Made by a program: the position numbers and the translations under genes. Shown here piece after piece: positions 49,941 through 61,428 of a stretch of 64,000 nt of DNA; positions within the stretch are counted from its first letter, which is position 1, and each line of letters opens with the position of its first letter. The notes below the pieces were generated by a model, which did not search any database, was not told the origin of the DNA, and saw nothing but the letters and a program-made list of their open reading frames with translations. The DNA lies in assembly GCF_030272615.1 (NCBI RefSeq), contig NC_081412.1:666110352-666174351 (forward strand), given 5' to 3'. Source of the stretch: Cryptomeria japonica (lineage: Eukaryota; Streptophyta; Pinopsida; Cupressales; Cupressaceae).

Positions 49941-52900
49941 GAAGCTATTATAATCCCTTGTTTCTTCCTCAAGGAAGATATGTGCACACCAAATTGATGT
50001 ATTCAACTCCTTGCTTATTAAGTCTTGTAATTTACTATGAAACAAAGGAATATTTTCTAATGAATCTAATTTTCAATAACGCTTGAAATGCAATTAAGAC
50101 TATCAATATTGTTCAAATCGCTTGATCTAGCAAGAGTTTTAGAAATTAAATTTCAAGAGGCCATTTGATCTAGAAGCATTTCAATTTGTTTATTTCCCTA
50201 ACACAATTTGTGAATGTATCCCTTAATATTTTATCTCTCTCAAACCTTTTCAACATGGCTAAAGATGAAAGGTAACTTGTGACCTAACATATTGTAGATT
50301 AAATCACTTATTTTTTATGTCCATCATCTTTTGACCTTTTCTTAGCCTTGTTGCTCCTTTTGATCTCATCTTTCAACATTTCTACTTCATCCTTTGGGAC
50401 CTTTATCTTTTGAGTTGAACCATTTGACATTAGTGGGTGGGAAGTGGAAAGAGCAGATGAAATAGCAATTGGAGAAGAGAGGAATCACACCACCTTATTA
50501 TACTCTGCAAGCAATTTATTTATTTATTTGTAACATACTGAAATCATCTTGAAGCTTCTTAACAACTACCTCATTGAAAAGAGCGGTGCTGACTACCAAT
50601 GTAGCTGCTAGTGGTGCAGATGCATCATTCAACCTTTTGACAACCAAGTTCCTAATAAAATACCTTACCTTCTTTTTAATTTGTAAAATCTAGTCATCAG
50701 GAAACATTGACCACACTAACGCCGCCTCATATGGAGATCTATGACCTAATCCAAAATACAACTCCTGATCCTACTCTTTAGTTGATAAAGCTAGAAAGTC
50801 TAAAGAGTCCCTTCTTATGGAATCCAATATAATTGCAAAAGAGATGTCCCATCCTTCCAGTATTAAACATTCACTATCCCTTACAATCTACCTTGCATCC
50901 TCAAGTTTCATCTTGGATATGTTAAAATTAGCTTCCTCTAAGATTTTAGCTCTCACTTGTCCACTATCTTCATGAGTCTCCACTGCTAATCTATCTAGTT
51001 ATCTTAGAATGTTGCTCCTTTTTTTTAGGACAAAGCCCCTAATTTTTGGGGATTGCACAAACTTTTCATTAGAGAAAAATGTAGAGCGTGTTAATTTTTT
51101 GATGTTATCTATTGCCTCTTCTCTTGTTTCAAAGTTTATAATCATTCTATCTTGAGGCCTATCCTCAACCATCACACTAGGGGGGAGTTCAGATTTGTCT
51201 CTCTTCCTCGATATCCAATACATTTCCATGATATTCAACCAAAGGTTGAGGTGAATTTTTTTGTAATGTCAATGCCATATGTGGGGATTGAGGTGGTACA
51301 TTATGTCAAACATAAGATTGAGGCCTATCCATTGATACCTGAGGCAAATTGGCAATTATGGTGTATGCATTGTCTATCATTACTTTGATCCTTTTGACAA
51401 GGTCCTTATGATCAACATGTGCCCCTTTGTATGTAACGTTAATCTTTTTTTCTTCTTTTTTTCCTCTACCTTTTGTACCTTAACCCATATAACTCTTTTT
51501 ATTTGAACCTCTACCTCAAAAGAAGCAATTTGTATTTAGTCCTCAATCTTATCATGTGCATGAAAAATGGATCCCAATCTGAGCCCAACCACAGTCTCAT
51601 CAATGAAGTGTTCAGGATCACAGTTTCTAAATTTTGAAAAAGTCATCTTATATGGCAATAACTTGGAGTATAACAACTCCAATCCTTCTTTGGTTGTGAT
51701 CTCAAAATAAGAGAAAAGTATATTTTTAAGGATGAAGGATCCTTTCTTTTTATTTCTTAGATGAGTCGTGTTAGACTCATTAGACTGCCAAATAATATTA
51801 AATAAAGCAATTTTATCTAGTACATTTCTAGGCAAAACCTGGGGTGCAATTGATGCACCATGGACTTCGATGAGACTGTACCTAGAGTAGAAAAACTTAT
51901 CTCCCCAATTATGCTCCACTCCTAACTCAAGTACTTGCTCAAGGGGCCTCAAAAATTTCCTCACCCCATCATATAATCTCCAATTAATTGAGTACCCCAA
52001 ATTTTGCATCACAATATCGACAAATGATTCCTCAAATATTACATAATTGGAATTCGAACCATGCATGTCTCATAAATAGATCCATTCTTGAATTGATAAT
52101 CTCTTATTCTACTCATTTACCTTTCTCAACTTTACCTTTGAGCCCCAAGAATTTCTTCCAATATACAAAAGAATGTGACACAATAAAGAATACCCCCTGA
52201 AATGAACAATAGTGCTACTCTACTTGATATCCACAATGGGTTTGTGAAAACCATTAGAATTGTATGAGGAAAATTCAAAGAAGTTTGTGTTAAATGTATT
52301 TTGGATATTTTTGGCTATCATCATTATATGTATAGACATCTTAGCCCGTACATGGATTCCCAACACTTGAAACTGCAAAGTAAGTCTTTATGAAATAATC
52401 CTCAAAAATTTCATAATCAAAGGGCTCAACATTTGTCCTCCCAAAATGCAATAGGCTTGCCATATGAAACTGAAGTTTTAACATTGAAGTTACCTTTGTA
52501 CATATTGTATTCCCTCATCAAGGATCCAAATCAATGGGAATGTCAGCATTAAGGTTCAACATGAATGTTTCACAAGTAGATTTCTTGTCAAACCTATCCA
52601 AGAAGGTACCCTTATCACTCTAGATAGACTTTGTGTGTGGACCTTATAGCTTTTAGCCACTGCTCTAATCATGTCTACATTGACAAAACATTTGGGACTA
52701 CAAGCCTTCCCAAATCCACTCTCCATGCATTATTCATAGGCATAGGGGCTCTACTCTTATTGTATGCACACATGAACAAAATTCAGCCTTAAATTGGGAT
52801 TAAAGGATCCCCACAAGATGTTGCTCTGTCTACAAGTCTATCAGATAGAATGTCGACATCTTGGGCATGCCTTCCCCTTTTCTAAGATCCGAGCAATTGA

Positions 52901-52955
52901 ACAAAAATATCTTCATTCGGGCCCTTCTTAGCTCCTCTTGAAGTTCTCGCCATCA
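49941..52955 (-). pseudogene. Degenerate minus-strand coding region of unknown identity
   Basis: A possible start MARTSRGAKKGPNEDIF lies at about 52955. Decayed frames follow on the same strand, the longest being 52066-51536 (176 codons, containing YDGVRKFLRPLEQVLELGVE and GLELLYSKLLPYKMTFSKF), then 51238-50999. A few stops separate the pieces. No retroelement or host motif recognised. The general style (long, one-strand, repeatedly stopped, Asn/Lys-rich) resembles 28828-34270, but I could not align the two by eye. Confidence 0.35.
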
Positions 52956-54833
52956 TATTTAAACTAAGGGTTTTAAGAAATGCATAAATTAGGGTTCTCA
53001 AGGAAATTTAAAAGATTCAAATTTTCCTTCACAAAATTTATATAGCATTTAGAGTACTTTTTTTCAACAACTAATCCCTAGAATATTAAGAAAACCCTTT
53101 TGCAAAAAGACATAAACTAGAAAGTCTCACCCATAATTAGCAAGAATATTACATGTAGTTTTAAACTGGAAAGTCTCATCCAAATTGGGACTATCCTAAC
53201 AAATTCTTTCTCTAAATCAGAACTTGTAAGCCGCTTCTTAAAGAAGAGGCCATAATTACCCAAAAACCATGACCCCACTTAAAAGAGTATCGATACAATC
53301 TTCATTAAGGGAGAAAATAGTTAAAAAATAAAACCCTTTAGGAGCATCAAGATCTCGATGGAGCCCTAAAGAGCCCATTTCCTCTTATCAGACCATCCTC
53401 TCAAAAGATCAACATCGGTTATAGACCCTAAAAATTTCCCAACTAGGGCATTTTTCAAGTTGGGCAAAGATTTTCCACAAGGAGATCAAGGATCTTGAGC
53501 ACCAAATCGCTAACCTTAGCAACCAAAAACAATGAAACAAAAGTACCTTGAAAGATTTGTGCCATGGGTGATTTGTTGCAAAAGTCATCCAAAACCCCAA
53601 AATAGACCCAAACACAAGTGATGAAGGAACGAGGGAACAAGAGTTATTCTTCCCCAATCTCAACAACACTACATCCTTGGGTGAAATAAATTGGTCCCCA
53701 ATCATAGCATCCACTGGAGCCACCACAGCAAAACCTATCATAGCAATCGTTGCATCTATGCCCTTAAGTTTAGAGAGTGAGAAACCCTTGCACAAACCAT
53801 GGGCAGAGTCACCTTTTCCACCATTGCCAAGCAAACACAAGTCATCTACAAACACCTTGGGTCCCTTGCAACACTAGACATGACGTTATTAGAGCCTAAC
53901 CTCAAGCTTTTGCAAGCATCCAGCAACGATCAGAAGATACACATCTTCAATGAAATGTCCACCCTACTCATCTTTAGTGCTAGAGCTGAAACCTGTGTTG
54001 CCCTTGCCATCACCCTCACCTTCATCCTTACTTTTCACTTGCAAATACTCACATATTTCTGACTTACATGTTTCACCATTTTCTAATCATGGGATATGGC
54101 TGTTCATGTATCCTTATAATTATACCCATTTGCACCCTTCTTTTTAGCATATGCTTCACGTTTTGATTAATACTCAAACATTTGTACCTTACACATTTGA
54201 GTTATTTTATTTTAATTCATCCGTATGTACTAAAGGATATGACCATGTGTTGATCACAGTTGAACATTGTAAGACTATGACGATATGTATGTTATGTAGA
54301 AGTTGTCATCATGCTCAAAGATACATGTAATCAAACACCAATTACAATAATAAAAAATTATATGATCCCAATCAATCAATATTTATAAAAGCATAGCAAT
54401 CAATTGCAAAACCCTGTGGTTAAAATACTAAAGTGTTATAACTTATATTGTCTCTGACCCTTGCCCCACAAATAATACCTCTAGCAAGAAAACAATCACC
54501 AAGCACTGCCCAATAAATAATAGCTTACAATGTTACTGGACATTTGATTTATCAAATTTTACAATGAACATGTTCCTATAGTTTTAACCTAAATTGCCAG
54601 TCAGACATGAGATGAGATGAATTTGCTTAATGCTTCATGACAATGCGATATCCTGCTAATCCTTCAATGACAATTTTCATGCTGATGATCGGGTGTAACC
54701 AAATTGTCAACAGAACAAGCAGTGCTTTGTTGAAATATAAAAATTAGTACATTATATTGTAAACGTCAAACTGCAATAACATGATTTTTAGAAAATTTCC
54801 TCCAGTTGTAAATTACAAAATTTGCAAGGCTGA
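52956..54833. other. Mostly non-coding; one unassigned minus-strand frame
   Basis: A 148-codon minus-strand frame at 53855-53409 (KGFSLSKLKGIDATIAMIGF) overlaps a second open frame on the same strand (53640-53455). It is GC-richer than its neighbours, could be the N-terminal part of a LINE ORF1, and has no decisive motif. The rest is AT-rich; the last 130 bases before 54834 would be the 3' UTR of SEN2. Confidence 0.35.
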
Positions 54834-54989
54834 TCATCTTTTATCTTTCCTTGATGGCACATCCTCTCGGTGTTTCTCTGCCATCCATCTTTTAATTTCA
54901 AATTCTTCAACATCATAATTGTCCAAACATGAGGGTGATGCTTCTTCAGTCTGATTGTTTTTTGGCACAATACTTACAAGTAACGTCGT
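54834..54989 (-). CDS. SEN2: SEN2 terminal exon
   Basis: Acceptor ATATTACAG then ACGACG at 54989. The coding reads TTLLVSIVPKNNQTEEASPS and ends EDVPSRKDKR with stop TGA at 54836-54834. It follows an 83-bp intron (55072-54990). Confidence 0.88.
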   Translation of the reverse strand, partial: TTLLVSIVPKNNQTEEASPSCLDNYDVEEFEIKRWMAEKHREDVPSRKDKR

Positions 54990-57900
54990 CTGTAATATGT
55001 CACAAGCAAAACAAAAGACCAAGTCACTGATATTATGTAATCTTCCCTAGGTCAAACCAAACAAAAACATACTTCGGAAATACGAGGCAAGAAATGAAGC
55101 ACCTTCGCAACACTACCACAGAGGCGAAGCATAGATTGCCAGTCTGACCATGTCGTTAATCTACCTTGTCTGTCATCAGCTTCAAAAGAAACAATAACTG
55201 CATACCTGTGCAATGAAAAGAATAGCTCGAGACATTAGTATTAGAAATAAGGGTACTAACTTGTGACAGCAACAGATCATTATTGTAAATGAATTTATTG
55301 GTTTAAACTAAAAGAAGCAACTAATCTCTAATTCCTATCAACTATTGTCTTGCATCCAAACTTGTAAAAAATCACATCTAACAACAAACAAGAAGTTGCA
55401 CGATTTTATGCAAGCATATATATTTTTTTTGATTGGTAAACGGCAAAGCCAAAGGATTATATTGAAATTAATAACATTTACATGGTGTAGAGTAGATTTT
55501 ATAAATCAAAATATGGGCTTGCAAGCATATATTCAAAATGGTTCTATTTGAATAATCATGTGAAGCTTGCCTGCTAATCACCAAGTCTGTCCTCCAATTA
55601 CAGGACCCTTTCAAGACCCTGCTAAATTAGAAACAAGCTTTTGATAATGTTCTAACTGAATAATCAAGTGAAATATTAACCTCTCTACCCATTTCAGCTT
55701 GCTTTGGAAGGCGCAATGCTGGCAGAGTCTTAACACTTTCAGTCGTTTGGTAATGTGCCTTTTGCATCCTACCAAATATCTGGTGGTCATGACTGCATGT
55801 TAACATTGTGCAAGATGTCTTCAACCAGAGAATGTTTGTGTCTGAACATCATGTCTAATAACAGCCACTGCCAATGTAATGTCCCCTTTTAGGAACAATG
55901 AAATATATCCACTAAATTGCAATATAATTAACAAGTAAACAATCAAAATGAATAATAAATTATTAGATAACTAAAAGCGTTCACATCTTTTTTTATACCC
56001 TCAGGAGGTATCCCCGCGTCCCAGCCCAGCACCCAACCTGCCTTACCTTGGTCTTACATTTTGCCAAGTTGGGTTCAAGGTGGGGTGAGCTGAGGCAAGA
56101 CTAATCATCCGGGGCCACGCGGAGCTCCACAGGGGACCCACCCTGGGCATGGCTGAGTTAACTGGGTTGGAAGAGTTTACATCTTTCTTGAATTTCTGAT
56201 ATGTAGTTTGCTTTGTTTGCACAAGAAGATGATATTGATCTTAATGCAACTCTAATTGTTGTTCCTGATCTATGACTCTAAAACCATGCAATGAATTGTG
56301 TATGTCTGCCTATAACAGACCTTGAATTTGAATGCTTTACCTGATTGAATTCCTTATAATTATGCATATCTGTTCTGGAGCTTTTCCTGATTTATATACT
56401 TGAAAGATGTCTCCATGATATAACTTTCTCCCGCTCAACTGAGCCCTTCAGATTAGAGTAATAATAAAAGATTTTCTTCACACATCTTTTTCCAACTACA
56501 TTTCTTACTCTTCTTTTATATCTTTATGCCACTCAAGAAAGGCGCAATTCAATGAAAGGAGGCATTCCTTCCCAATAGACATGTCTTTTGTTAACATACA
56601 CACACTATGCTTTATCGATGTCTCTTCATAATGAAGTGTCTTATTATATATTTAATTGCTGCTGCGTTGTTAACTTTAATTGCTTCCTTCTAACATATAT
56701 ACGTATGTATCTTGGCAAGTCTGGTCAGCCAACATATGATTTCCAACATGGTAGTTCTTACCTTAGCCTTCTCTAATGAGGGTTGGCCAGCAAGGCAAAG
56801 TCGGCTAACAAACAATATAATAAATACTTTAATTTCAGTAAATCCCTATCCTTGAGGATTTCAATCACTGCCCATAATCATTAATCTTTAATCACTGTTT
56901 TTGACATATCTTTGTTTATTATTGATAAACACAAGTGTTGTTTTATAAGCGCTACCTTCATAACTGAAGATGTTAATCACTGCTTCTATAACATAAGTAT
57001 TGTCATAAGATAAGTCTTTTGCCTTTATACAAATTGCTACTGTCCTTTGTTTGCTGTTGTTACTATAAAAATCAGATATTCTTCAAGGTTTTCTGCATAT
57101 TAATAGCATTGCTGCCTTTACACAATCTTTGTAATTGCTTGTTAAATGATCAATCAAATCTCTTGATGAGATGTAATCTTAATTCCTTGGAGAATCAGCC
57201 TTTCTATTATGAAGATCGTTGTCATTTAGATAATCGTTGTCTTCTCAATTTCTGTCTTACTGTTTATTCATTGTATGAATTGTTGTCTAAGATTCTTTGT
57301 AATTACTGTTTATCTTAACAAAGCACTCCTTGTAATCACTGCCATATCTTTTTATACCGCTCCTTAGTAAATTCATTGTGCATTATGAAGCCGGTCACTA
57401 CATTACCATTGGTAATACTATAATGTCCCTATACTTGATCTTAATCATTTGTCCTTCATTGTATTGCCTTTGAAGGCTAATATCCCTTATAAAGATAATA
57501 CAAGGAGCTTTCTCAAAACTGTTTGCTGCATATCCAATATACCTAATGAAGACTTCTAAACATCTTTATTTGCGTATGCTTGCTAAGTCCAAAAGCCTGC
57601 CACACCATGGACCATGCAAGATTCTGCTACTTGTTTTGTATTCGAATTTGGATGGGGACATCACAGCCAAGTGTGAAGTCCCATGAGTGTTAACATCGTA
57701 CAAGACATCATCAACCAAAGGAGATTAATTGTCTGGAACAGTATGTCTAATGTAAACGTCCACTTCCAATTGTGATACCTCATATGACTTGAGTTGTTTG
57801 ACCTTAATCATATTACTATGTTAAGCTGAGCTAGAAGGTCCAAACAGAAAGCATTCAGAGCAACTTCTTTGATGATAGTGCAAGTGTTAGGATTTAGTGT

Positions 57901-60900
57901 GATATTCACCCTCTAATCCCATGTATAATATTTTTAACATAAACATCTTTGGAATGGGTACTTGGATGTCCACGAGGAGTTGAGAGATATTAGTTTATTG
58001 TAATTCTCCTAGGAACTTGGAAAAATATTGCAATGGCATTGAATAAGGAGGTAATGGATAAAGGTTATATTGCCAGTTCACCTTGTTATGCATCCATATA
58101 CAAGCCTGGTTCAGGGCACTATAAAATTTTCGCCAAGGACTGTTTAGGATATTGTAAGTCTGCCTTGGACAAATCCAAACAAATTAGAGAAACCATGACC
58201 AACTTGCGGAGAATCAGGACCAGAACCATCTCTTGGGCCAAATCACTTTACTCGCAAGAGGCAGAAGTGTCCAACCAAGGCCAGAACCATCTCTCGGGCC
58301 AAATCATTGACTCAATTATATTAAATATCTAGCTTCATTAATGGCGTTCACCCATAAGGGCCTGTTGCACCTTTATGTGATGTTTTATGGAAAAGTTTAA
58401 ATTCGCCAGGTTAATTATTTCTTGTAGATGCAAGGGTGTTGTAACCCCTTGATTTGTTCCTCCACAAAACTCCATGTGTTTTTTTGTCCTTTATGTTGTT
58501 TTGGTGAGTAACCTTCTTCATTTCCTTTTTTAGAGCCGTAATTGCTCACTAACTAAGTTGCATTAACTGCTTTCCCTCAAGTTGGCAGGAACATGCTTTG
58601 ATACCACTTGTAATGTCCCCTACTAGGAGGCTGTCAATTCCTATAACTTAATAACAGTTCTGATCTGATCTGATCCATGATCCAGGCACTAGATGCTTTT
58701 GATTCCTTTCCTTTATATCTCTCAATGTGTGGGAAAGGTCGCACCTCTTCATTATGGATGCCCTTTTGGCAAGAGACACACCCTTTCACCATTAGCACTC
58801 TTTTAAAGAGTGCAACTCTTCATTGTTTCTGCCTTTCAAAGGGACACAACCTTTCCCAATCAGATCTGCACTTCTTATTTAAATCAGATCTGTACTTCTG
58901 ATTCCCAAATTATCCCCCTCAAATGAGGTTCTCTTCTCCCTTTTACATCTCATGTTTGAGGGAGTCGCAACCTTTCATTTCATGTCTTTTGACCATTCGT
59001 TAACTTAATTAAAATTTAATTATACTTGTATATTTTAATTTTAAATTTTATTATTAATATTCACCATTAACTTGTAGTTCAAAGTGGGGACATTACACAC
59101 AAATATTAAGTTCTCCTTCAATATTAAACAACCTTCAATGCTGTGGTAATACATAAAAGCCCGTGATATTAATATTTCCATTTCCATTAATTTCTGCCAA
59201 TGTATGAAAATGTTGTTGAGAGAATATTTAACTTCCATAGAAATCGACCCCTTAGAGAAATCAAACAATGATGTAGCATAAAATCTAACCAAGTGGCTGA
59301 CAAGAAGACAAGTATGCACACAACCAGCTTAGCCACACACATAAGCTGCTGAAGTAGACAGGCAGGTAGCTGAAGCACACACCCAACTAGCTGAAGTAGA
59401 CAGGCAAGCAGCTCAAGCAAGCAACCAAGCAGCTGGAGCACACAACCAACCAGCTCAACCAAGCACCCAAACACCTCAACCAACCAACCAAGCAGCTGGA
59501 GCAAGCAAACAAACAGCTCAAGCTGCTCAACCAAAACACTTGTGCAAAAATCACCTTGACATCAATGACAAAATCTACGACAATAGAAACTATCTAATAT
59601 ATCTAAATATTCCTAAATGACCATTAAATAACTAAATATTACTTTAATACCAATCTGCATGCCCCTCTATAATCTTCTTTTGGTTATGAGAATCTGGACT
59701 AACTCAGAAATTGATAGAGCAAGTGGGTGAGTTCATGGACCTGGACTCAAAGTAAGTAGATTTAAAGAGGAGATTTGTGAGGGTTTGTGCAATGATTGTG
59801 TGTGTGAAAAAGGTGATTACCTAATTATTTTGTATTAGGTCATATTCACAGTAGGAGGATCAAGCTTACTTAGGTTGTGTTTCCTTGTGTCAAGTCATAA
59901 AATTAAGACATACCATGATCTAATTATCTTCACCTAGGGCTTCATCCTTGTCTTTGTATATTGTAATCATTCTCCTTTTTGCACGTTATGAAATCTCAAG
60001 ATTCCAAGCAAACCAGTTGCTTTTCTCATGTGATACAGTGTTCTGATTGCAAGTGATCTTTGGGGTGCTGTGGGAGTTCAACCATCTTCTCCAAGAGGTT
60101 GATACCTCTTAACTAATAAATCACACCATCACGATTCACTCCTCGCTAGGCACTTGGACAAAATTCTTGAACTTTGAAGAGTTGCCTTTGAGGTGTTTTC
60201 GCTATAATATGAGTCTAAAAATATCAAGGTGTTCCTCCAAAATTTCTCCTAGTCTTCATTATGTTAGCCTTAAGAAATGAGTGAGGAAATCAAGCAACCT
60301 TAACAATGCATTCATCACATGCAACCATGGGAAATTCTTTGATCAGCCTAAGTCACCCACCTCTTTTTCTCAGGTTCATAACAGAGATCTTGGAGTTCTG
60401 CCTATGCTTCCTATGGTCCCATACGAAGAATTGGTTATCGTGACCTTCCTTCCCATTCAGAATTCTTTTGAAGAATTTCCTTTTTGCACAGATTAATTTT
60501 CTGATGTGCAGGAAGATTTTCAGCATTATGTGGAGCAGATTTTTCATGATAAGGATCATTTCCTCTAGGTACTTTCAGAAGAGTATGAGTTGGACATGTT
60601 AGATTTCCTTGAGAATGAAGAACAGGTCTTCCCTAGAATTTTAGTATCTCTTCATCAGAGCAAAATAACCAAACTAAATTGCAAAACTTTGGACAAGCAA
60701 AGATGAAGGAAAACGGAAATTGAAAAACTATGCATGGAAGTTCATGACTCAGTTGATGATGGTACATGATGGAGCATGGATGCTCTCCTTGCAAGAAGTA
60801 GGAGGAAGCAATCTTCAAAATGTTCTCGAGGCTATTTGACTTGGCATGAGCTTTGTTCTTTTCTTCAGCTTTGATGGGATTTTAGGTCTGTGTGGTTCCT

Positions 60901-61425
60901 TCAAGCAGTATAGTTTCTTCTGTTTGACTGGAATCTGCATCAATGACTGCTTTATCTGCAACCTATTCTCTATAAAGGGCTGTTTTACCTCAATAAACTG
61001 TCTTTTATTACAATGGGAAAGGGCCCTAAACTCTCAATTCATTAATCAAAAAAATAATAATTGAGATAACAATCTCTGAGAATTGTATTAATGGTTTCAA
61101 ATTTCAATTACATAAAGGCTTGCATGTTGTGCAAATTGAAGAATTGCATTTTCAAATATTTTCATAGATTACAAGCAGTGGTAATGAAATAGCTGTAGAA
61201 AAATACAACAAAGCAACCCATGAATAAGCATAAGGAACTTTACTCAGAGTGAACAAGTGCAGGATGGTGACGATATGCAACAAAATCAGCACCATATTGT
61301 AAACCTGATCGTACTACCCAATTCTTTGCTCGGAGATGAGAATATGCTTTGTAATGTTGCACAAATGTCTTTTCCCTTTCTTTCATATACCTCCATAATT
61401 CATCATGACTCAAAGTCTGGCGACC
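54834..61425 (-). CDS. SEN2: tRNA-splicing endonuclease catalytic subunit SEN2, 3' part (three exons)
   Basis: SEN2 cleaves pre-tRNA at the 5' splice site within the nuclear TSEN complex. Three exons join as 61425-61244, 55205-55073 and 54989-54834 and give 156 residues. The junctions keep phase (HSGA|G gives His-Ser-Glu-Tyr) and all introns are GT-AG. The read contains HLRAKNWVVRSGLQYGADFV, YRHHPALVHSEYAV, GRLTTWSDW, GSVAKVL and SPSCLDNYDVEEFEIKRW, matching the C-terminal catalytic domain of plant Sen2. The catalytic triad is present: Tyr51 (in YRHH), His59 (in VHSEY) and Lys95 (in SVAK), counted from the first visible codon. Plant Sen2 is about 250 residues, so about 95 N-terminal residues are missing and probably lie upstream (beyond 64000 or in an unrecognised exon). 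The 6.04-kb first visible intron is filled with transposon sequence. No stop or frameshift in the exons, so the gene looks functional. Confidence 0.9.
55073..55205 (-). CDS. SEN2: SEN2 internal exon with catalytic lysine
   Basis: Acceptor CATTGCACAG before 55205 and donor GTATGT after 55073. It encodes YAVIVSFEADDRQGRLTTWS and LRLCGSVAKVLHFLPRISE; the Lys of SVAK is the third catalytic residue. It is 133 bp, phase 2 in and phase 0 out. Confidence 0.9.
55875..57665 (-). mobile_element. Solo LTR in the SEN2 intron, TSD GCCAA
   Basis: Begins TGTAATGTCCCC and ends GGGGACATCACA, near-perfect inverted termini. It is flanked by GCCAA at 55870-55874 and 57666-57670. It is 1791 bp with no coding motif and contains the SINE-like insertion at 55991-56174. 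Orientation is not fixed; minus is a guess from the related 58609-59097 LTR. Confidence 0.82.
55991..56174 (-). mobile_element. SINE-like insertion with 12-bp TSD
   Basis: A 184-bp GC-rich block is flanked by GTTCACATCTTT (55979-55990) and GTTTACATCTTT (56175-56186), 11 of 12 identical. On the minus strand it ends in a short A run. The interior has a CTTGAACCCAAC word resembling a pol III B box and GCCTCAGC nearby, but the box spacing is short and I cannot name the family. Base composition is unlike the surrounding AT-rich intron. Confidence 0.6.
58595..58606 (-). promoter_or_regulatory. Primer-binding site TGGTATCAAAGC
   Basis: Two bases inside the LTR end on the minus strand. It differs from the initiator tRNA-Met complement at one base, which marks the adjacent LTR as a 5' LTR. 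Confidence 0.82.
58609..59097 (-). repeat. 5' LTR of a truncated LTR retrotransposon in the SEN2 intron
   Basis: The 489-bp LTR has perfect 12-bp inverted termini (TGTAATGTCCCC and GGGGACATTACA), followed by a PBS on the minus strand. No partner LTR or gag-pol is recognised below it (57780-58594), and the flanking pentamers do not match. It is therefore a truncated copy. It has a diverged duplication of CATCTCTTGGGCCAAATCA-like text (58218-58310) in its remnant interior. Confidence 0.75.
59325..59525 (+). repeat. 21-bp minisatellite, open in both strands
   Basis: About ten diverged 21-bp units of AGCTGAAGCACACAACCA type. Because the period is divisible by three, it reads as heptads: Gln/Ala-rich on the plus strand (QAAGAHN-like) and Leu/Cys-rich on the minus strand (LLGCLLE-like, frame 59534-59187). 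It lies in the SEN2 intron. Confidence 0.85.
59526..61243. other. SEN2 intron remainder, no element recognised
   Basis: One plus-strand frame near 60281-60496 and its continuation to about 60700 (PYEELVIVTFLPIQNSFEEF) looks like a decayed coding fragment of unknown origin. Otherwise AT-rich unique-looking sequence. Confidence 0.4.
61244..61425 (-). CDS. SEN2: SEN2 internal exon with catalytic Tyr and His
   Basis: Donor GTAAAG follows 61244. The acceptor is a tandem TTTAGCAG, so the exon could start at 61425 or 61428, adding one Gln. It encodes LSHDELWRYMKEREKTF, then HLRAKNWVVRSGLQYGADFV and AYRHHPALVHSE, with the catalytic Tyr and His eight residues apart as in the family. An in-frame TAG lies just upstream of the acceptor, which confirms the exon border. 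Confidence 0.88.
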
Positions 61426-61428
61426 CTG

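Larger units (their letters stand above)
55780..57780. repeat. Tandem pair of about 100-bp units separated by a solo LTR
   Basis: The block GTTAACATTGTGCAAGATGT at about 55799 recurs as GTTAACATCGTACAAGACAT at about 57690, and both continue with similar AACCA-rich and GTCTAAT-rich text. The solo LTR 55875-57665 inserted at their junction, so the units were adjacent before. Confidence 0.65.

Noticed and set aside
55627-55824. Possible extra SEN2 exon on the minus strand (a frame with LPALRLPKQAEMGRE and a donor-like GTTAAT)
   Set aside because: The flanking block recurs at about 57690 as a tandem duplicate with broken frame, and the 61244-55205 junction is already in perfect phase without it.
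58033-58332. 99-codon plus-strand frame considered as a gene in the SEN2 intron
   Set aside because: It is antisense to the remnant interior of the truncated LTR element, has no motif, and contains an internal duplicated phrase.
59187-59534. 115-codon Leu/Cys-rich minus-strand frame resembling a small membrane protein
   Set aside because: It is the reading of a 21-bp minisatellite within an intron.
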